From assembly GCA_965112735.1 (NCBI GenBank), contig OZ218955.1, forward strand, positions 1,178,001-1,242,000: DNA of 64,000 nt. Direction: 5' to 3'. A model generated the notes under the pieces. The model did no database searches. It was not told where the DNA came from and saw nothing but the letters and a program-made list of their open reading frames with translations. The stretch comes from Phaeosaccion multiseriatum. Its lineage: Eukaryota; Ochrophyta, other classes. A program made the translations under genes and the position numbers. Shown here piece after piece: positions 44,724-54,455 of this stretch (position 1 is its first letter; every line of letters starts with the position of its first letter).

Positions 44724-47381
44724 GATGATGACGATGATGGCAACGACGAGGTTGATGAAGAGGGTGGGAAGGAGAGGGGCAGGGAGGAGGAGGAGGAGGA
44801 GGGGATGAGCGAGGCTGCTAGGCATGCCCATGATGACCTCATGTCCACATTGACGTGGGGAGACGAACCAGGCGAGGCGGAGGAGGAAGAGGGGGAGGAG
44901 GAGCATAGGCATGCGCAGGAGGGAGCGGAGGCGGCGGAGGAGGGGAGGGCGCAGGAGGATGAGCAGCAGGAAGAAGGGGCCACTGAGGGTGAGGAGGAAA
45001 ATGAGGAGGGGATATGCGAGGCTGCTAGGCACGCACGTGACGATCTTATGTCCACATTGACGTGGGGTGAAGAGCAAGGCGAGGCGGAGGAGGAGAAGCA
45101 GGAGCAGGAGCAGGAGCAGGAGGAGGACCAGAAGGGGGAGCAGGAGGGGGAGGAGAAGGAGGAGGAGGAGGAGGAGGAGGAGGAGGAGCAGGAGCAGGAG
45201 CAGGAGGAGGAGGAGGAGGAGGAGGAGGAGGAGGAGGAGGAGGAGGAGGAGGAGGAGGAGGAGGAGGAGGAGGAGGAGGAGGAGGAGGAGGAGGAGGAGG
45301 AGGAGGAGGAGGAGGAGGAGGAGGAGGAGGAGGAGGAGGAGGAGGAGGAGGAGGAGGAGGAGGAGGAGGAGGAGGAGGAGGAGGAGGAGGAGGAGGAGGA
45401 GGAGGAAGACACAGGCTCAGTTGTTACGTACGACGTAGAGTCGCCGACCGCAGAAAAGAGAAGCGGCTCCCTTGAGCAGGAAGCGGCGGCCGGTGAGCAG
45501 GGAGGAGGCAAGGAGGAGGGAGAGAGCGACAAAGGGGCTGCGACCCAAAGAGGCAGGCAGCATGAGCGACCAGTCTCAGTGGTGCGCTTCGCTTTGGTAG
45601 ATGATGTTGATGATAAGGAGGAGGAGGAGGATGAGGAGGAGGAGGAGGAGGAGGAGGAGGAGGAGCAGGAGCAGCAGGAGGAGGAGGATGAGGATGAGGA
45701 TGAGGATGAGGAGGAGGAGGAGGAGGAGGAGGAGGAGGAGGAGGAGGAGGAGGAGGAGGAGAAGGAGGAGCAGGAGGAGCAGGAGGAGGAGGAGCAGCAG
45801 GAGGAGGAGGTAGAGGACGCGGAGGAGAAGGCACAAAGTCAGAAGCTCGAGGGGAAAGGGGCAGAGGCAAGGACAGGCGACGGAGAAGGGGAGGTAGAGC
45901 GTCTTCTTAGAGAAGGGCTACGCGCGACACCACCCGCAGGCCTCCCAAAGGGGTGGGACGACCATGAGGATGATGACTGTGGCAAAGGCGATGCGGGAGA
46001 AAGATGCTCCACCCCCGCGACAACGGTGGCGTCACCGCCGACCACCATGCAGACGCTGGGCTCTGATTCGGAGACGGATGGGAGCGAGGAGGGGGAGGAG
46101 GAGGAGGAGGAGGAGGAGGAGACGGACAGCAGCATGGGCGGCGAGGAAGGTGCAAAGGGAAGGAGGACAAGAAGAAAGAAGGAAAGAAAGGCACGGCAGT
46201 GGGGAAGAGGATTGAGTGGCGAGTGGGCAGCAGCAGCAGCAGCAGCAGCAGCCGCAGAGGTGGCCTCAGCATCACCAGTAGCAGTTGCTGCTCCAACAGC
46301 AGCGGGAGATCCATCAGCAGCTGGAGATATTGTAGAGGGAGAGGATGCCGAAGCAAAGACTCGCTCGCCTCGAGTCTCTAGTCAGCAGCAGCAGCTGGTG
46401 ATGCAGCAGGCAACCCACCAGCGACAGCCCTCATCATCGGCCTCCACCTCCTCGCTGGAGAGTCGGCCTCGCCACATGCTCGCTCCATCCAACATGCGTG
46501 ACATTAACCCTAGCTCCTACCTCACTGACATCATGGCGTTGGACCGGCAGCCCGAGCCCCATTTTGACCCAAAGGAGGAGGGGGTGGCTTGCATGGGTCA
46601 AGTGCGGCAGCAGCAGCAGTTGGTAATACAGCGACAGCAGCAGCAGGAGCATTCACCGCCGCCACAGGTGGTGAGACTGCAGAAGAGGCCGCAGCAGGAA
46701 GAGGAGGAGGAGGGGGAGGAGGAGGAGGAGGAGGAGGAGGAGGAGGGGGAGGAGAGGGAGGGCGGGGCGGGGGTGGGTACAGGTGTGGCGACGGCCGAGG
46801 AGGCAGTGGTGAAGCGAGCCCTCCACCTGCCCGCAGCCGCTGATGTTGGCGGGAACATGGTGGTGCTGGAAACAGGGTCGTGGAGGATGAGGTGCGGACT
46901 CCTCTCGGGCAACGGGGACGTCTTGTTTGAGCAGTTCCCTTCTCGAGTGGCGCGGCCGAGGAATCGAACCCTCGACCCGGCCGAGCTGGTGACGGGCGCG
47001 TCGGGCCTCATGGCGGGGCCAATGTATACCCAGTTCAGAGAGACGGGGGTGTTTGTCGGTGCAGACGCTTGGTACTGTGCGATGGACCATCCGGATAGCG
47101 GGTTGAGGGCTAAACTGGACCTTCATGGGGTACTGAGCAGAGGGCACTTGTGGCCTAGTGGGAGGAGGAGGGAGGAGGAGGGTGTGGGCGGAGGGGAGGG
47201 AGGGGGGACAAGGAGGAGAAGACAGCAGACATGCGCGCATTGTGGACGTACAGCTTTCGCTTCCTCCAGCAAGAGGCGGACCAGGTAAGGTTTTGGCTCG
47301 TTCGTAGTGGAGGGAGGGTGTGGTGGTTGGTGGTGAGGGTTGTTGCAGTGGCTGCGGGCAAGACTAGCTCACACACACATA

Positions 47382-47445
<64 letters not shown>

Positions 47446-48966
47446 TCTATGCAGGTTGCCGTGATGGTTCCGTACAAGCCGGGCTGCTCGCACGAGGAGG
47501 TGAGGGATATGGCGACGCTTCTGCTGGAACACTTCGGCGTGGCTGCCGTGCGCATGGTCAACGAGGCCACCCTCACCGCCCTCGCTGCCAAGAGGCCCAC
47601 GTGCGTGGTGGTGGACATTGGGGCAGAGAGCAGCACCGTGAGCCCTGTGTACGACAACTGCCTCATGCACCACGCCGTGCTGGAGGAGAGCGTGGGCGGA
47701 GAGGACATCACCAAGTACACGGACTCCATGCTGCTCTCGCGCACCAACGAGGGCTACAACCAGATGGCGGATCGCCGGAGACACGAGTACACTCGCCTTA
47801 TTAAAGAGTCGCATAGTTACTGCGCCAAGAACTTTGCCCTCGAGCGCAAGGCGAAGGGGCACTTTACGCGTAAGAGCATGCGAGTCATGCCCTTTGCCAT
47901 GACAATGGGGAGCAGCAAGAGCAGTGGCAGTGGAAATGGAAGCGGCTCGGGCAACGACGAGAGCACTTTCGCCCCTCACTCTCCAACCACTGCCATCCTG
48001 TCAGACAGCAGCAGCAATGGTGGCAACAGCGGTAGCGGTATCGCTGCTCTCTTGGAGGCTGAAGTTGCAGACGGCAGCGAGGAGGAGGAGAAGGAGCAGC
48101 AGCAGGAGGAGGAGGAGGAGAAGGTTGAGGCGAAGAAGAGCAAGACGAAGAGGCTGGGAGCAAGGGCTGCTGGGCTGCTAAGCAAGTCGCTCCCTCCCGA
48201 CCTACTGTCGCGGTACGAAGAGATTACCCCGGAGTCGCTTCTCAAGGACGAAGAGGAGGAGGACACGGACGAACCCATACTGCTTGACTTTGAGCGCAAG
48301 AACGGCGAGCTACTCGAGATTAAGGTGGGGCGAGAGCGCTTCCACGGACCGGAGCTGCTCTTTGACCCCGGTCTGTGGAACGAGAGCAGCCACACCTACG
48401 GCCTTGCGGAGCTCATTGCGGACTCCATCTCGCAGGTGGAGCCCGACCTTCGCAAGACAATGGTGCGAAACGTGGTGCTGTCGGGCAACTCGACGAAGCT
48501 TCACGGTCTCCAGCGGCGTGTGGAGAACGAGCTCATCCTCCTGCTGCCGCCCGACCTTGCTGACTGCTGTAGAGTGAGTGTCGTGACGGACGACATGCTT
48601 GACGTGTTGGTGATCCCTACGACGACGCTGGCGACGACGGCAGGGACAGAGATGGTCGAGAAGGGGGGAGGGGCAGAAGGAGAAGGCGATGAGGCACGTG
48701 ATAGCAACAGCAGTAACAGTAGCAGTAGTAGTGGTAATGGTGGTGGTGGTGGTGGTGGTGGTGGTGGTGGTGGTGGTGGTGGTGGTGGTGGTGGTGGTGG
48801 TGGTGGTGGGAGCAGTAGGCAGATTAGAGCACCCTCGGCCGTGATGAAGGGGGCGCAGCTGCTGTACGAGAAGGAGCGTTATGAGTACGGCAACTGGATA
48901 CTGAGCGACCAGTATCAAGACGACCCCACGATTGTCCAGAGCCATTGGTTCTTCGGGCAGCACTGA
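42762..48966 (+). CDS. Giant coiled-coil protein with C-terminal actin-like fold, copy B (one-base frameshift)
   Basis: Two exons, 42762-47284 and 47455-48966. The 4523-bp first exon is one base short of a whole number of codons. The frame that runs from the ATG must shift near 47170-47225 to reach TADMRALWTYSFRFLQQEADQ and the donor CAG|GTAAGG. Adding one G to the G6 run near 47212 would keep the frame open. If joined, about 2011 residues. Residues about 107-155 match the block in copy A (DIFGGICHLVEGVVSYGEVQ, ALAPGDSDPA, GFRDTRR). Then come an Ala/Glu-rich coiled coil, very acidic segments (44675-45410 and 45620-45830, including about 70 consecutive Glu), a Gln-rich stretch and the actin-like domain (MVVLETGSWRMRCGLL, VVVDIGAESSTVSPVYDN, VVLSGNSTKLHGLQRRVENEL, WILSDQYQDDPTIVQ at the end). 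PolyGly interrupts the last subdomain. Function unknown. Confidence 0.75.
45148..45406. repeat. (GAG)n repeat encoding polyglutamate
   Basis: About 250 bp of GAG with a few CAG interruptions, in frame within copy B exon 1. Confidence 0.92.
47391..47442. repeat. (TC)n microsatellite forming the 3' end of the copy B intron
   Basis: About 26 TC units directly before CATCTCTATGCAG, the acceptor of intron 47285-47454. Confidence 0.92.
48733..48810. repeat. (GGT)n repeat encoding polyglycine
   Basis: About 25 GGT units in frame in the last subdomain of the actin-like region of copy B. Confidence 0.92.
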
Positions 48967-50128
48967 GACGGAGGTCACAGGTCACGCGTGAGGTGAGACC
49001 TTGAGTGACGCAAGAGAGAGAAGCAAAGAGGGAAAAAGAGGGCGAGAAAGTGGGGGAGAGGAGAGGAGAGGACAGGACCCCGGACGACGTGTTGTTTCCC
49101 CCGGGTTCAGGTTTTCTTTTTTTTTGGAGAGCGTTTATCATCACTCGCTGTGGTGAAGCTCAGCCGTGGCCCATGGCATGGGCGAAAGGTGTAAGTAGCG
49201 TGCCCTCCCCTCCCTCTCGAGCCGTCGTTGGGCAGAGCTTAAGTGCTCCTTGTCCATCGATGACGCGATACAGTCCGTAGGGAGTTGAGAGAGGACGGCG
49301 GTGGTTTGGTATCATTCTTTTACTACATACACACTTACTAATTGTAGTTTGAGTTCAAAGTACGCCAACCGCTGCTACTGTATCACCAACTACCATTGCT
49401 GCGGCTGCCGCTACCCCACCCTCCCACCCCCCCCGGCAACTGCAGCTCTCCCTCTCCCAGAATATGCCCGGCACCTGCCACTTCCCCTCCACTGCCATCC
49501 GCCGCTTCTCCCATCACCGCCCCACAGTGAGCCGACCCGACATGACAGAGGGCATGCCCCTCACTCAGCGGAGCACCACCGGTCCTTCTCTCATCGCCTG
49601 CCCACCACGTCCATCGACTCGGAAGCCCTCGCCCTGCTGCTGCTCCTGCTGCTCCCCCTTCTGCTCCTCCTGCTGCTACTGCCTCTGAGCTGCTCCACCG
49701 ACGTTGGCTCCCCCAGGACCGTGCAGGGCTATATATATTCTTTCTTCCAACTTGTGTGTGTGCGTGTGTGTGTGTACGCCTAGAGTGCCACAGGCCTAGC
49801 CTGCCCCTCTCCTTACTAGTAGAGGAGCAGAACCCCTACGAAGTCTGCAGGTCCATGCACCAACCCCCCCACTCACACTTTGTCGAGGCAGCAGCACTCC
49901 CTGTGCCACACACGATCCGTGCCGCCTCTCTCCAGAGCGTCCTCAGGCCCTAGAGAAGCACCGCCTATTTGGCACCGCTCGCGCTGTTCACTCTCCCGCC
50001 GACATGCACGGCTCCTCTATGAGATGTTCCATGGTACCTCGCTCTCGATGCGCGGAGCGTTCCCGCCCATCTCGTCCGTGCGTCTCGGCCCGAATGATTG
50101 TCGTCCCTCGTCGCGTCTTTTAGCCCTT
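48967..50128. other. Convergent interval including duplicated ankyrin 3' flank
   Basis: 1.16 kb after the actin-fold copy B stop. The left half has no recognisable feature. From about 49755 it contains the 3'-flank module also found at 54105-54455, starting GTGTGTACGCCTAGAGTGCC. Confidence 0.6.
49755..50128. repeat. Ankyrin-cluster 3'-flank module, copy 1
   Basis: Shares long near-identical stretches with 54105-54455, among them CTTTGTCGAGGCAGCAGCAC versus CCTTGTCGAGGCAGCAGCAC, and GGCCCGAATGATTGTCGTCC in both. It runs directly into the 3' end of the ankyrin gene on the minus strand. Confidence 0.85.
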
Positions 50129-52609
50129 TCAGCTCATTTCCTCCGCCACTCTCTCCCACACCTCGCTCCCGACACTCCAGGGCCTCTCCAGCGGCGGCAT
50201 CCCCTTCTCCCTATCGAAGGTCGGATCGGTCCTTCGCATCAGGTCCAGCGCGCTTTGGGATCGGAAGACTGCTGCTGCTGCGTCTCTGAGCCGCTGTTCA
50301 ACCTCAGGGCCCAGTCCAATCCGCCGTGCCGCGTCCAAGGCCTTGTCCACCGAGGCATCGGCCGACAGCAGCTGCCGCGCAGTGCCGTAATGAATGCCGT
50401 AGGCGGCGGCAAGCAGTGGGGTGATGCCGCCCAAGCTCTGGGCATCGATGGGGGATGCGGCAGAGATGAGACGAGCGACGACGGCCTCGTGACCTGCTTG
50501 AGCGGCCATGTGGAGGGGTATTGCACCATGGTTGGTCGTTGTCTCCACCCTTGCTCCTACAGAGAGAAGCCGCTCCACGACGGCCTCGTGACCTTCTCGA
50601 GCAGCAAGGTGGAGGGGTGTTGCACCACGGTTGTCCGCTGTCTCCACCTTTGCTCCTGCAGAGAGAAGCCGCTCCACCACGGCCTCGTGACCTTCTTGAG
50701 CAGCAAAGTGGAGGGGTGTTGCACCATTGTTGGTCGCTGTCTCCACCTTTGCTCCTGCAGAGAGAAGCCGCTCCACCACGTCTTCGTGTCCTTCTTGAGC
50801 AGCAAGGCAGAGCGGTGTTGCACCATCGTTGTCAGCTGTCTCCACCTTTGCTCCTGCAGAGAGAAGCCGCTCCACCACGGCCTCGTGTCCATTTCGACTA
50901 GCAAGGTAGAGGGGTGTTGCACCATTGTTGGTCGTTGTCTCCACCCTTGCTCCTACAGAGAGAAGCCGCTCCACGACGGCCTCGTGACCTTTTCGAGCAG
51001 CAAAGTGGAGGGGTGTTACACCATCGTTGTTCGCTGTCTCCACCTTTGCTCCTGCAGAGAGAAGCCGCTCCACCACGGCCTCGTGACCTTCTTGAGCAGC
51101 AAAGTGGAGGGGTGTTGCACCATTGTTGGTCGCTGTCTCCACCTTTGCTCCTGCAGAGAGAAGCCGCTCCACCACGGCCTCGTGTCCATTTCGACCAGCA
51201 AGGTGGAGGGGTGCTGCACCATTGTTGGTCGTTGTCTCCACCCTTGCTCCTACAGAGAGAAGCCGCTCCACGACGGCCTCGTGACCTTTTCGAGCAGCAA
51301 AGTGGAGGGGTGTTACACCATCGTTGTTCGCTGTCTCCATCTTTGCTCCTGCAGAGAGAAGCCGCTCCACCACGGCCTCGTGACCTTTTTCAGCAGCAAG
51401 GTGGAGGGGTGTTGCACCAGCTTTCTCCGCTGTCTCCACCTTTGCTCCTGCAGAGAGAAGCCGCTCCACCACGGCATCGTGACCTTCCTGAGCGGCCACG
51501 TGCAGAGGAGTGAAGCCCCCGGGGTGAGACGCGAGTACGTCCGCCCCTGCAGCCAAAAGTAGCTTCACCACGGCCAAGCGTCCTCTAAGAGCAGCGATTA
51601 TGAGGGGAGTAAAGCCCAGGTTGTCCCTGGCCTCCACGTTGGCATGCTCACCGAGGAGCTGCTGCACGATGGACGCATGCCCGCCCCCCGAGGCTGCCCA
51701 CAGTGGAGTGTGGCCGCTCCCATCAGCCCTTTCGATGTTGGCGTTGGCCCTGATCAGCCGCTGCACCACGCTCTCATGCCCTTTTTGGGACGCCACGAAG
51801 AGTGGAGTCCTTCCGATATTGTCTACTTTGTTCACATCCGCGCCCGCTGCAATGAGCCGCTCCACGACGGAGGTGTGCCCATTCTGAGATGCCATCCAGA
51901 TCGAAGTAACTCCCTCATTATCAGCAGCATTGACACCGGCCCCCGCCAGAAGGAGGTGCTGCACAGTTGTGAATTGCCCTTTAGTGGCAGCCGCAATCAA
52001 AGGCGTCACTCCGTTGAGAGAGACTTGGTTTACATCAGCCCCAACATTCAACAGCCGCCTCACCACTTCGTTATTTCCCCGAAAGCTAGCCGCTATCAAT
52101 GGCGTGGTCCAGCGCGACCCTTCCCCGGTGCTGAAGGAGGCCCCCTCCTGTAGCAGAAGGTCAACGATATCCAGTCGATCGTAACTCGCAGCCCACATCA
52201 TAGCCGTATGGCCTTTTTCGTCGACAGGCTTCTCCAAGATCGCTTTGCCGTGCTTGGCGACGAGCTTCCTAACCAGCGCTCTCACAGTGGAGAGGCTTTC
52301 CATTTCAATGATGGCCCGATAGAGTCGTTGCATCTTGCAAGGTTGGGAGAGAAGGTAGTGAGGGCGACAAGCGAAGGTGGGGAACGACGAATCGCGCTCA
52401 GTACACTGGACTGGAGGAGCATTCCTTCAAGGGCCTAACGCAAACACTCCTCCCACACGTTGTCATCCGCTTACGCTGGGCGCGCTCCCCTTTGAAAGGG
52501 AGACTCATTTCCGCTCGCTACCCTCACACGATCTACCTCGCTCCTACGACGGGTCACCGAGCGAGCCCCTGCTGTGCCTTACCTCGGGTGCTCTGGCCTG
52601 CTGCGGCAT
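50129..52609 (-). CDS. Ankyrin-repeat protein, cluster member 1 (about 19 repeats)
   Basis: Two exons on the minus strand: leader 52609-52583, encoding MPQQARAPE, and 52333-50129. Donor GAG|GTAAGG and acceptor CTTGCAAG are phase 0; about 743 residues. The main exon begins MQRLYRAII and could start alone, but the leader exon is conserved in two sister genes. A short N-terminal helix (ESLSTVRALVRKLVAKHGKA) precedes about 19 ankyrin repeats. Repeats 1-8 are individually distinct and match repeats 1-8 of the sisters. Repeats 9-18 are near-identical 33-residue units (GHEAVVERLLSAGAKVET). The last repeat and a C-terminal block (SALDLMRRTDPTFDREKGMP) are again shared with the sisters. No membrane segment or enzyme motif. 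Likely a binding scaffold with a tunable inner surface; the partner is unknown. Confidence 0.82.
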
Positions 52610-53027
52610 GGTGAGGACGGGTTGACCTGTCGATCCCCAGCCTCTCGCAGGAGAGGGCGAGAGCGGGGGGAAGGAAGAGAAAACCGGGGGAACCAAGCAG
52701 GCGATGCCCGTCCCCCTCAGGCGTGTCGCACGAAGAGTGTCGGGAAGGAGGGATCCCTCGCCGCGTTGTCCTCACAGCCTGTCACGGTCCCTCCACTTCA
52801 CTCTCTGTGCAAGAAGAGGCCGACGCAGCGCTAAGCTAGGTCAGAGCGGGGGGGAACCAAGCCGACCAAATCCTGACTCAAGACAAGCCCCTCCTCCCCA
52901 GGCGTGCCCCACTAGTACTATATCGCAGGAAAAAAGAAAGAGGCGTCAGAGGGAAAGGATCGGGAAAGAGAGGAAAGGAGCCCAGAATGTAAGTCAATGG
53001 CCCAGGCGTAGGCAGCCATTTCTTCCT
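52610..53027. repeat. Ankyrin-cluster 5'-flank module, copy 1
   Basis: Upstream of the leader exon of member 1. It shares phrases with 63409-63768: GGCGTGTCGCACGAAGA, CCTGACTCAAGACAAGCCCC and AAGTCAATGGCCCAGGCGTA, in the same order. These are divergent duplicates; any promoter of member 1 lies here. Confidence 0.75.
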
Positions 53028-53316
53028 TCGGCTCCAGCCAGGCGAGGTTTCTCGGGCTTTTGGGCCGTAGCCCCCTCCAGGCTTCGTACTTCTGGCCGCA
53101 GGCCAGCGCAGGCTTCTGGCCGCAGGCCAATGGTCAGGCTTCAGGCTTCTCAGGCTGGGAGAAAAATGGGGGACTTGGCAGGCTTCTCGCTACTTTCTGC
53201 AGGCTTCTGGCCGCAGCCACCCAGGCCAGCAGCAGGCTTCTTACTTTCGGCCGCAGGCCGCCGCAGGCTTCTGCTTTATCGGGGGCCCGAGAAACCTCGC
53301 CTGGAGCCGACTTCCT
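53022..53316. mobile_element. Non-autonomous TIR element A (MITE-like, 283 bp) with 6-bp target duplication
   Basis: The element is 53028-53310. The left end TCGGCTCCAGCCAGGCGAGG is mirrored at the right end by the reverse complement of TCGGCTCCAGGCGAGGTTTC (one CCA triplet differs). It is flanked on both sides by CTTCCT (53022-53027 and 53311-53316). The interior is GC-rich with repeats of AGGCTTCTGGCCGCAGGCC and has no transposase-like coding segment. It sits between ankyrin cluster members 1 and 2. Confidence 0.85.
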
Positions 53317-53326
53317 TCTTGTCTTC

Positions 53327-53822
53327 TTTCTCTCGGCCCCGTGCACGCCTAGCGGCCTAGACTAGGCCTATTTTGGAAAATTGCCCGGCCTAGTGAGGGC
53401 CGTAGGCCCTCGGCCTATTTATAGGCCGCCTAGGCGGCGGCCTAGTACTAGGCGGGGGCCGGAGGCCCGCGGCCTAGGGCAGACGCCAACTAGGCGCAGG
53501 TCCAGGGCGGGAATATGCTCATATGCCCCTGGCTGGGCTGGCCCGGAACCCGCCCAAGTGTCGTCAGTTTTAAGCAAATGCATTGCATGGGATAATAGAC
53601 TTGGTTCGTGTTGTCTCTTTCCGCCTCGCTGGCCCTACGAGGAGTGCAGGCCTACAGGTGTGCTGCTACCCACTGGCTGGGCGGCACCACGCACGCGCCC
53701 ACGGTCACTGGGAGGCTGCCTAGAGGCGGGCTATAGGCCGCCTAGGGCTGAAAAGTGAGCGGCCTAGAGCGGCCTAGCGGCCTAGAGTCTAGGCCGCTAA
53801 GCGTGCACGGGGCCGATTTCTC
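53327..53822. mobile_element. Non-autonomous TIR element B (MITE-like, 484 bp) with 6-bp target duplication
   Basis: The element is 53333-53816. The left end TCGGCCCCGTGCACGCCTAG is mirrored by the right end (…TAAGCGTGCACGGGGCCGA) over about 29 bp with few mismatches. The flanking target duplication TTTCTC is perfect (53327-53332 and 53817-53822). The interior is rich in GGCCTAG/CTAGGCC palindromes and encodes no recognisable protein. It begins with the same TCGGCYCC as element A and lies 22 bp from it, so both belong to one family. Confidence 0.87.
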
Positions 53823-53835
53823 GACATGTGAGGGA

Positions 53836-54060
53836 ATTCACTTACATCTTTCTGATGCCTTTCACAATGGGGGGTGGCTGCGAGACATGCGTGACTCGGT
53901 GACCCATGGATCGCACAGAGCGAGTACAAGGCCATTCGACAGCGTCGCTCTCGCTCCCGTTGATTGCACCGCTCGACGACTCGCGACACGACACACGGGC
54001 GTTTCTCAATACACAGGCTTGTCCAAGAGGGCCCCTCAAGTTTTCCTCTCGGATATACAC
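53836..54060. repeat. Cluster module shared with the right edge of the window
   Basis: Roughly 95% identical to 63777-64000, for example CCTTTCACAATGGGGGGTGG and AATACACAGGCTTGTCCAAG in both. It lies between the TIR elements and the 3' flank of cluster member 2. Confidence 0.88.
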
Positions 54061-54104
54061 TTATCTGCGGCGCGTAGGGCTGTATCGTTCAATTGCTAAC
54101 TTGT

Positions 54105-54455
54105 GTGTGTGTGTGTGTGTACGCCTAGAGTGCCACATGCCTAGCCTGCCCCCCTCCATAGAGGAAATCCCTTACGAAAGGCTATGCACCAACCCCCCCA
54201 CTCGCACCTTGTCGAGGCAGCAGCACTCCCTGGGCCACACACGACCCGTGGCGCCTCTCTCCAGAGTGTCCTCAGGCCCTAGAGAAGCACCACCTCTTTC
54301 GCACCGCTCGCGCTGTTCACTCTCCCGCCGACATGCACCGCTGCTCCATGTGATGTTCCATGATACCTCGCTCTCGATGCGCGAGGCTTTCCCGCCCATC
54401 TCGTCCGTACGTCTCGGCCCGAATGATTGTCGTCCCTCGTCGCGTCTTAGCCCAT
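54105..54455. repeat. Ankyrin-cluster 3'-flank module, copy 2
   Basis: Near-identical to 49755-50128; also begins with a GT run and TACGCCTAGAGTGCC. Confidence 0.85.

Noticed and set aside
44675-45532. PolySer minus-strand frame in actin-fold copy B
   Set aside because: Produced by reading the GAG array backwards; the plus-strand frame is continuous with conserved parts of the protein.
50520-51500. Regularly spaced direct repeats resembling a CRISPR array
   Set aside because: The 99-bp periodicity is that of ankyrin-coding units, with conserved reading frame and no spacer/repeat structure.
49880-51562. Long plus-strand open frame opposite ankyrin member 1 (also 54360-55487 and 61306-62235)
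   Set aside because: The 99-bp ankyrin unit is a multiple of three, so any stop-free antisense frame of one unit stays open through the array. The translations are Ser/Leu/Cys-rich and match no family.
53333-53816. Palindromic GGCCTAG sequence as a replication origin or centromere-like satellite
   Set aside because: The terminal inverted repeats and perfect target duplication explain it better as a transposable element.
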